Shown here: positions 58,592-64,000 of the stretch, piece by piece
Layout: every line of letters starts with the position of its first letter
Numbering within the stretch: the stretch's first letter is position 1
Source of the DNA: Paracoccus methylarcula
Lineage (GTDB): Bacteria; Pseudomonadota; Alphaproteobacteria; Rhodobacterales; Rhodobacteraceae
Direction of reading: 5' to 3'
DNA: 64,000 nt
Assembly (NCBI RefSeq): GCF_003007735.2
Contig: NZ_PXNQ02000002.1
Location: forward strand, 1-64,000
Program-made: the position numbers and the translations under genes
The notes under the pieces: model-generated
Databases searched by the model: none
What the model was told of the DNA's origin: nothing
What the model saw: only the letters and a program-made list of their open reading frames with translations

Positions 58592-59259
58592 CGGATCTCC
58601 CCAAGCGTTTCGATCTGCTTCAAGAGGTGGGGGAAAACGTTCCAGTTGTCAAAGCTTGGCACATCGGCGGGCGTCATGGCGGGATGGCCGCGCAGATGCG
58701 AGGCGCCGCGATAGGCCAGCACCCTCATGCCGGCGGCGCGGGCGGCCTCGATCCCCGGCAGGCTGTCCTCGATCACCAGTGTGGCGGTGGGATCCACGCC
58801 CATCTGTTCTGCGGCGAACAGGAACAGGTCGGGGGCGGGTTTGCCATGCGCCACCTGGCTGGCGGTGAAAACGCGGGGCCCGAAAAAATCGGACAGGCCA
58901 AGGAGTTGCAATGTCCGCTCGACCCTCGGGCGGCTGGAAGAAGTGGCCACGCAGCAGGGATGGCGCAACCCGTTCAGCATCTCTGGAAAGCCGGGTGTCG
59001 GGGCAAGCTCTTCCACGAAACGCAAGAGCAGGCGGCGGCGGTATTCGGCCTCGAAATCCGCAGGCAGCTCGCGGTTGAAACGCTCGCGGATGACCTTGGC
59101 CACGGTTGGAAAGCTGCGGCCGAGAAAATCGCGGCGGATATCCTCGGGACCGATCGAGAGACCCATTTCCGCCAATTGCGCGATCATGACATCGGCAGAG
59201 AGAAGCTCGCTATCGGCGATGACGCCGTCGCAGTCAAAGATCACCAGTTCGATCCGCAT
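58588..59259 (-). CDS. HAD-superfamily hydrolase (phosphoglycolate phosphatase-like; SmoD-like)
   Basis: A 223-residue HAD phosphatase: FDCDGVIADSE (nucleophile Asp8 or Asp10), ATSSSRPRVERTL (motif II), KPAPDLFLFAAEQMG (motif III Lys) and LVIEDSLPGIEAARAAG (motif IV). It may dephosphorylate a sugar phosphate made in polyol catabolism; the Rhodobacter smo operon has a similar SmoD gene. First gene of the operon. Start at 59259 by motif spacing. Confidence 0.9.
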   Translation of the reverse strand: MRIELVIFDCDGVIADSELLSADVMIAQLAEMGLSIGPEDIRRDFLGRSFPTVAKVIRERFNRELPADFEAEYRRRLLLRFVEELAPTPGFPEMLNGLRHPCCVATSSSRPRVERTLQLLGLSDFFGPRVFTASQVAHGKPAPDLFLFAAEQMGVDPTATLVIEDSLPGIEAARAAGMRVLAYRGASHLRGHPAMTPADVPSFDNWNVFPHLLKQIETLGEIR

Positions 59260-59336
59260 CCCGTTTCCCTGCACGGCCATTGGGGGCAGCCGGACAAGGC
59301 CGGATGCGCGCGATGCTGTCAACGGGAAACCTGTCG

Positions 59337-59363
59337 AAAATGCCGCGCCCGAAGGCGCGGCAT
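59337..59363 (-). terminator. Terminator-like hairpin in the polyol operon leader
   Basis: On the minus strand, ATGCCGCGCC-TTCG-GGCGCGGCAT followed by TTT forms a perfect 10-bp stem with a UUCG tetraloop and a short U run. It lies 78 bp before the HAD start, and no leftward gene lies between it and the divergent HerA-like gene at 59486, so it would sit in the polyol operon leader. Confidence 0.6.
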
Positions 59364-59485
59364 CCCAGCAGGGAGGAACGTTCGAGACCGTGAACCGGCC
59401 ATCGAACGAGACCATGCTGGCACAAGCGGATTAACATTGTATTGTCTGATGGCGATAAAACGGCTTGGGGAAGAAAGAGGTCAGG

Positions 59486-61054
59486 ATGGCGCAAATTCTG
59501 GATAGTGAGGCGGGCACGGTCTTTGTCGGCGGGGGCGGAAAGGATTACGGCACGCCGCAATCGCTGTTGCTGAAATACGCCAATCGCCACGGCATGATCG
59601 CGGGGGCGACCGGGACCGGCAAGACGGTGACCTTGCAGACATTGGCCGAAAGCCTGTCGCTGGCCGGTGTGCCGGTGTTCCTGGCCGATGTGAAGGGCGA
59701 CCTGGCCGGGCTCGCACGGTCGGGCAGCGCCGAGGCCAAGCTGCATGAAGCGTTTCAGAAGCGTGCGGACACGATCGGGCTGGAATTGGATTACCAGGAT
59801 TTTCCGGTCACTTTCTGGGATGTCTGGGGTGAAAAGGGTCATCCGGTCCGCACCACGCCAGCCGAGATGGGGCCGCTTCTGCTGTCGCGCCTGCTGGATC
59901 TGACCGAGGCGCAGGAAGGGGTGATGAATATCGCCTTCCGCGTCGCCGACGAGCAGGGGCTGGCGCTGGCGGATCTGAAGGATCTGCAGGCGATGCTGGT
60001 CTGGGTCGGGCAGAACGCGGATGAATTGTCGCTGCAATACGGAAATGTCAGCCCGGCCAGCGTGGGGGCGATCCAGCGCGCGCTTCTGGTGCTGGAAAAC
60101 CAGGGCGGCGACAAGCTGTTCGGCGAGCCGGCGCTGGAACTGGCCGATATCATGCGGCAGGGCGAGGGCGGCAAGGGGATGATCAATATCCTCGCCGCCG
60201 ATCAGTTGATGAACTCGCCGCGCCTCTACGCGACATTCCTGCTGTGGCTGCTGTCGGAACTGTTCGAGCAATTGCCCGAGGTGGGCGATCCCGACCGCCC
60301 CAAGATCGCCTTTTTCTTCGACGAGGCGCATCTGCTCTTCGATGACGCGCCCAAGGCGCTGATCGAGAAGGTCGAGCGGGTGGCCCGGCTGATCCGGTCG
60401 AAAGGCGTCAGCGTCTGGTTCATCAGCCAGAGCCCGACCGATATCCCCGAGGATATTCTGGGCCAGCTTGGCAACCGCGTGCAGCATGCCTTGCGCGCCT
60501 TTACTGCCAAGGATCAGAAGGCATTGCGGCTCGCGGCCGAGAATTACCGCGCCAATCCCGATTTCGACATTGCCGAGGCGATCCAGAATGTCGGCACGGG
60601 CGAGGCGGTGACCTCGCTGCTGGAGGCCAAGGGCGTGCCGGGAATCGCGCAGCGCACGCTGATCCGCCCGCCCTTCAGCCAGCTTGGCCCGATCTCGGAT
60701 GCCGAGCGGGCCGAGGTGATGAAAGCCTCGCCCATGGCCGAGAAATACGACAAGACGGTCGACCGGGAATCCGCGCAGGAGATGCTTGCGAAACGGGCCG
60801 AAGAGGCCGGTGCCGAGGCGGAGGAGAAAGCCTCCGCCAAATCGGATGACGACCTGTTCGACATGGGCAACGAGGAATACAAGCAGGGCCGGCGCTACGA
60901 GCCGCCCGAGCCCGCCAGGCGCAAATCATCGCGTTCCTCACGCTCCGACAGCATCGCGGAAACCTTCGGCAAGAGCCTCGCCCGGCAATTGGGCACCCGC
61001 GCCGGCAGGGAACTGGTCAGGGGCGTGCTGGGCTCGCTTTTCCGCGGGAAGTGA
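59486..61054 (+). CDS. HerA-like DUF853 ATPase (YjgR type)
   Basis: A 522-residue P-loop ATPase: Walker A GATGTGKT (40-47), VFLADVKGDLAGLA, and Walker B KIAFFFDEAHLLFDD, then SVWFISQSPTDIPEDILGQLG. The DUF853/HerA-like family is related to DNA-translocating helicases and may act on nucleic acid or protein. The last 90 residues are charged and probably flexible, ending GTRAGRELVRGVLGSLF. Start at 59486 after GAGGTCAGG. Its 3' end overlaps the convergent DUF6477 gene. Confidence 0.92.
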   Translation: MAQILDSEAGTVFVGGGGKDYGTPQSLLLKYANRHGMIAGATGTGKTVTLQTLAESLSLAGVPVFLADVKGDLAGLARSGSAEAKLHEAFQKRADTIGLELDYQDFPVTFWDVWGEKGHPVRTTPAEMGPLLLSRLLDLTEAQEGVMNIAFRVADEQGLALADLKDLQAMLVWVGQNADELSLQYGNVSPASVGAIQRALLVLENQGGDKLFGEPALELADIMRQGEGGKGMINILAADQLMNSPRLYATFLLWLLSELFEQLPEVGDPDRPKIAFFFDEAHLLFDDAPKALIEKVERVARLIRSKGVSVWFISQSPTDIPEDILGQLGNRVQHALRAFTAKDQKALRLAAENYRANPDFDIAEAIQNVGTGEAVTSLLEAKGVPGIAQRTLIRPPFSQLGPISDAERAEVMKASPMAEKYDKTVDRESAQEMLAKRAEEAGAEAEEKASAKSDDDLFDMGNEEYKQGRRYEPPEPARRKSSRSSRSDSIAETFGKSLARQLGTRAGRELVRGVLGSLFRGK

Positions 61055-61361
61055 CCGGGGGGCGATCTGCCGCGGCCATCTCGGCCAGGAGGGCGATCAT
61101 CACCAGCACATGCCGCTGCATGTCATAGCTGGGTGCGCGCTCCAGCCGGGCCTCGTTGAGCCTTTCCTCCTCCGCTCTCAGGCGCGGCAGGGCGCTGCCT
61201 GCCGGAGGACAAGCCGGGCTGCGTAAAAGCCGTGGCAGGTCGCGGCTGCGATGCCATCCGGCCTGACCGGCCCATCCCGCCCGGACCAGGCTGCGCGGAC
61301 GGTGAAGCGGCTTGATCGCCTTGGCGGGATGAAAGGCCGTGATGTCGGTGAATGCGGTCAT
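61017..61361 (-). CDS. DUF6477-like small protein
   Basis: A 114-residue protein: HRPRSLVRAGWAGQAGWHRS, RDLPRLLRSP and a C-terminal SYDMQRHVLVMIALLAEMAA. It resembles the short Rhodobacterales family DUF6477, often next to DUF6456. It is divergent from DUF6456 (210 bp apart) and overlaps the HerA 3' end by 38 bases. Function unknown. Confidence 0.65.
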   Translation of the reverse strand: MTAFTDITAFHPAKAIKPLHRPRSLVRAGWAGQAGWHRSRDLPRLLRSPACPPAGSALPRLRAEEERLNEARLERAPSYDMQRHVLVMIALLAEMAAADRPPVTSRGKASPARP

Positions 61362-61571
61362 GGGGCTCTCTGTCGCTTTCGTGATGCCGCCATCATCCCA
61401 TGAGCGGGTCCCTGTTGCGGAATTGAGCGACGCAGCGCACGTAAGGGAAAGAAATATTTAGGATTTGTTAGGGAATGTTGCGCCTCTGCCCACGAGTTGC
61501 CGAGCAATTCACCGGGCGATTTCCAGCGCGGGACAAAGGTTCGCCTTGCCCCGCGAGCAAGAGGCAAGAGA

Positions 61572-62603
61572 ATGATCCAGAGACAGAATTTCCCGGTGGC
61601 CGGAAAATCGCGCCGGCAGATGTCCAGGCCCGATATCGACAGGCTCGATGATGTGGAGCTTTACCTTCGTCATGTCAGGGATGGGGTTCCTATCCGGGCA
61701 TTGGCGCGGGAACTGGGCTGTCATGCCTCGACCGTGCTGCGCCGCATCCGCCGTTTCGAGGAGCGCCGCGACGATCCATTGGTCGATGCCGCACTGTCGG
61801 CCCGCGCCGAAGCGCCTGCGGAGGAGGCGGACGAGCGGCAGTTCCGGCAGATCCTGCGCAGGCTGGCCGAGCCGGGGGCGGTGATGGTCACCGCCAAGGG
61901 CATGGAAAAGGCCATCGTGACCCGCGACGAGATCCGCACCGCGGTCCTGGATCGCGGCATGGCCGAGGCCATGGCCCTGCGCGGATGGGTGGCGCAATCG
62001 GGGCAGGGCGGCCGTATCCAGCGCTATGTCCTGGTGCCGCCGGGGCGCGAGGCGCTGCGGCGGATGCTGAAAGCCGGGGGGCGGGACGCGGAGGACCATG
62101 CCGAAAAGCACCGGGTCTGGGATGAACATGTCGTCGAGGATCCCGAGGATGGCCGCCGCCGCCGCACCCGGATCAATCTTGCCGAGAGCCCGCTGCTGGT
62201 CCTGGCGCGACGCCGCAATGCGAATGGCCAGCCCTTTCTGACCCCCGGCATGGTTGCCGCCGGAGAACGGCTGCGCGAGGATTTCGAACTGGCCCAGATG
62301 GGGCCTCGCGTCACCCAGAACTGGGAAGGCTTCCTGACCGCGGGCATCGATGCCGCTTGCCGGGCTTTCGGCGGCGGATCGACCGGTGCGCGCGAACGGG
62401 TGATGGCGGCGCTGCACGATCTCGGACCGGGGCTCGGCGATGTCGCACTGCGCATCTGCTGCTTTCTCGAAGGAATGGAGATGACCGAACGGCGCCTCGG
62501 CTGGACGGCGCGCTCGGGCAAGATCGTGCTGGGCCTGGCCCTGATGCGGCTCGAACGGCATTACGAGGAGCGCTATGGCAAGAACGCGCCGCCAATCGGT
62601 TGA
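61572..62603 (+). CDS. DUF6456 helix-turn-helix protein
   Basis: A 343-residue protein with an N-terminal helix-turn-helix (VRDGVPIRALARELGCHAST then VLRRIRRFE) and a C-terminal DUF6456-type domain (NLAESPLLVLARRRNANGQP, FLTAGIDAACRAFGGGSTGA, VALRICCFLEGMEMTERRLG). Family members in Rhodobacterales are probably transcriptional regulators; the target is unknown. Start at 61572; the open frame extends further upstream. Confidence 0.88.
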   Translation: MIQRQNFPVAGKSRRQMSRPDIDRLDDVELYLRHVRDGVPIRALARELGCHASTVLRRIRRFEERRDDPLVDAALSARAEAPAEEADERQFRQILRRLAEPGAVMVTAKGMEKAIVTRDEIRTAVLDRGMAEAMALRGWVAQSGQGGRIQRYVLVPPGREALRRMLKAGGRDAEDHAEKHRVWDEHVVEDPEDGRRRRTRINLAESPLLVLARRRNANGQPFLTPGMVAAGERLREDFELAQMGPRVTQNWEGFLTAGIDAACRAFGGGSTGARERVMAALHDLGPGLGDVALRICCFLEGMEMTERRLGWTARSGKIVLGLALMRLERHYEERYGKNAPPIG

Positions 62604-62611
62604 GAACCGAT
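62595..62611. promoter_or_regulatory. Inverted repeat over DUF6456 stop
   Basis: ATCGGTT-GAG-AACCGAT, a 7-bp perfect stem that straddles the stop codon. No T run. It could be a stability hairpin or an operator for the oxyR region. Confidence 0.3.
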
Positions 62612-62660
62612 CCCGCATAATCGCCCCTTGCCAGTGCTACCGGATTGATAAGACCTCTGG

Positions 62661-62681
62661 TGCCGAATAAGCTGAACGGCA
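62661..62681 (+). promoter_or_regulatory. LysR-type T-N11-A site upstream of oxyR
   Basis: TGCCG-N11-CGGCA, the inverted-repeat form bound by LysR-type regulators, 31 bp before the oxyR ATG. A second palindrome, TCGAAT-A-ATTCGA (62687-62699), lies between it and the start. Consistent with autoregulation. Confidence 0.45.
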
Positions 62682-62711
62682 GGATTTCGAATAATTCGAT
62701 CAGTGAAGCTT

Positions 62712-63644
62712 ATGAATATCACCTTCCGCCAGCTGCGATACTTCCTGGCCCTGGCCGAGCAGAGGCATTTCACCCGCGCGGCCGAGACGATCCACGTGAC
62801 CCAACCCGCCCTGTCGATGCAGATCCGCGCGCTAGAGGAGATGGCGGGCGGGCAGCTGGTCGAACGGACTCCGACCGGGATCGTGCTGACACCGCGCGGA
62901 CGGGCGCTGGCCGATCATGCCCGAAAGGTGCTGGCAACCATGTCGGGGCTGGAGCAGGCCTTGCGGCAACCGGGGCAGGGCGGGCGGCTGCGGCTCGGGA
63001 TGATCCCGACCGTCGCGCCCTATCTGCTGCCCGAGGCGCTGCCGGAATTGCGGGCCAGCGATATCGGGCGGGATCTGCATCTGCGCGAGGCGATGACCGA
63101 GCGGCTTCTGAACGAATTGGAATCCGGTCGCCTCGATGCCGCCGTGGTGGCCACCCCGCCCGAGGATGACGGCATGGTCGCGGTGCCCCTGTTCACCGAT
63201 CGTTTCCTGTTGGCAGGGAGTTCCGGGCGGATTGCCGGCTTTTCCGACCGCGCCGACAGCCTGCGTCCGCAATCGCTGGATCCGGCGCAGCTTCTGTTGC
63301 TGGACGAGGGGCATTGCCTGGGCGATCAGGCGCTGGAGGTCTGCGGGCTGTCCCGCCGGGGTGGGCGGCTGGATCTTGGCGCCGCGTCGCTTTCCACGCT
63401 GTGTCGATTGGCGGCGCAGGGGATGGGCCTGACCTTCCTGCCCGAGATCGCCCGGAGGCAGGAAATGGCGGCGGCGCCGGGACTCGCCGCGATTCGTTTC
63501 CCTGATCCGCAGCCCGCGCGGCAGGTGCTCTTGATGCGCCGCGCCTCCACCCCGGCGGATGGCTGGTTCGACGAGCTGGCCGATACATTACGGCAGGCCG
63601 GGCAGGGATTGCTTGCCGATGACGGGGTTTCGCAGTTTCGCTGA
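62712..63644 (+). CDS. oxyR: LysR-type peroxide sensor OxyR
   Basis: A 310-residue LysR regulator. The N-terminal winged helix-turn-helix reads FLALAEQRHFTRAAETIHVT then QPALSMQIRALEE. The sensing domain has LLLLDEGHCLGDQALEVC with Cys202 and Cys211, the same nine-residue spacing as E. coli Cys199/Cys208, which form the peroxide-induced disulfide. It then has LSTLCRLAAQGMGLTFLPEIA. Start at the ATG 62712; a GTG at 62703 is possible. No catalase gene is adjacent in the window. Confidence 0.93.
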   Translation: MNITFRQLRYFLALAEQRHFTRAAETIHVTQPALSMQIRALEEMAGGQLVERTPTGIVLTPRGRALADHARKVLATMSGLEQALRQPGQGGRLRLGMIPTVAPYLLPEALPELRASDIGRDLHLREAMTERLLNELESGRLDAAVVATPPEDDGMVAVPLFTDRFLLAGSSGRIAGFSDRADSLRPQSLDPAQLLLLDEGHCLGDQALEVCGLSRRGGRLDLGAASLSTLCRLAAQGMGLTFLPEIARRQEMAAAPGLAAIRFPDPQPARQVLLMRRASTPADGWFDELADTLRQAGQGLLADDGVSQFR

Positions 63645-63651
63645 AACTTCC

Positions 63652-64000
63652 CTAGAAGACCTTCTTCAATTCCCGCACCGCGTAATCGGCGAACATGCGG
63701 ACCTTTGGGTCCTGCAGGCGGCGATGCGGGGTCAGGCTGCCGAACTGGGCGGGCATGGGCGGGGCTTCGGGGAGCACGGTGACCAGCCGCCCGGCCCTGA
63801 TGTCGTCGATCACCTCGTATTGCGGGCGATTCGCGATTCCCTCTCCGCCAAGCGCCCACGAGGTCAGCACATCCCCGTCATCGGTGTCGAAACGTCCCGA
63901 CACCATCATCTTTTTCGGGCCTTCCCCGGTCTGGAGCACCCAGAAATATTCCGGGCTGCGCGGGTATCGCAGCAAAAGGCAATTGTGATCGGCCAGATCC
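63652..64000 (-). CDS. LysR-family regulator, partial (N-terminus beyond window)
   Basis: The last 115 residues of a LysR substrate-binding domain of the GcvA-like kind: ADHNCLLLRYPRSPEYFWVL, DVLTSWALGGEGIANRPQYE and RAGRLVTVLPEAPPMPAQFG. The DNA-binding half is off the right edge. Convergent with oxyR, with 7 bases between stops. Confidence 0.88.
   Translation of the reverse strand, partial: DLADHNCLLLRYPRSPEYFWVLQTGEGPKKMMVSGRFDTDDGDVLTSWALGGEGIANRPQYEVIDDIRAGRLVTVLPEAPPMPAQFGSLTPHRRLQDPKVRMFADYAVRELKKVF

Overview
The window is high-GC alphaproteobacterial DNA and looks like a Paracoccus-type member of the Rhodobacterales (Rhodobacteraceae/Paracoccaceae). The support is gene content and order: sleB-folB-folP-glmM, mdh-sucCD-sucAB-lpd, sdhCDA-(extra ORFs)-sdhB, ethylmalonyl-CoA pathway genes, a DUF2849-cysI-cysH-DUF934-fpr sulfur cluster, an smo/mtl polyol ABC operon, and a DUF6456/DUF6477 pair. 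No rRNA, tRNA, CRISPR array, prophage, insertion sequence or plasmid function was seen. It reads as ordinary chromosomal core, densely packed and rich in translationally coupled (ATGA/GTGA) overlaps.

Layout. 1-2.7 kb: a large low-complexity, single-pass membrane protein that runs off the left edge. 2.9-7.1 kb: SIMPL periplasmic protein, MoxR ATPase, DksA-like factor, DJ-1/PfpI protein and FAD monooxygenase. 7.2-11 kb (minus): cell wall hydrolase, folB, folP, glmM. 11.3-13.9 kb: a pyruvate-phosphate-dikinase-like protein with a degenerate nucleotide half. 14.1-17.7 kb: two cyclophilins, pgk and class I fructose-bisphosphate aldolase. 17.8-30.5 kb (minus): mdh, an unknown exported protein, sucC, sucD, a lipoprotein, sucA, sucB, three small genes, lpd and a lytic transglycosylase. 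30.6-34.2 kb: TauE/SafE permease, mcl2, nnrU-like, DUF1737 and mesaconyl-CoA hydratase. 34.4-39.4 kb: the succinate dehydrogenase operon with two lipoproteins and a sulfotransferase-like gene between sdhA and sdhB. 39.8-45.4 kb: SRPBCC protein, small ORF, Lrp regulator and the sulfite/sulfate reduction cluster. 45.4-50.8 kb (minus): dac-tmk-holB-tatD-MBL hydrolase and an AEC transporter. 51.7-59.3 kb (minus): polyol ABC transporter operon with HAD phosphatase, SorC-type regulator and mannitol dehydrogenase. 59.5-64 kb: HerA-like ATPase, DUF6477, DUF6456, OxyR and a partial LysR regulator.

How it fits together. Much of the window is central carbon metabolism: lower glycolysis, most of the oxidative TCA cycle (2-oxoglutarate to oxaloacetate except fumarase), and ethylmalonyl-CoA steps that feed malate. 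Matching paired TGTGATCAC sites with identical 21-bp spacing lie upstream of both sucCD and sdhCDAB and suggest a shared TCA regulator.

Things to note. Four conserved genes (folP, sucB, holB, the MBL hydrolase) each change frame once, three of them by an apparent one-base loss in a short homopolymer, which looks more like sequencing error than gene decay. A dispersed repeat (core GGATATTT-N4-GAAGAAG) sits at four gene 3' ends, three of them between convergent genes; two copies extend to about 100 bp.
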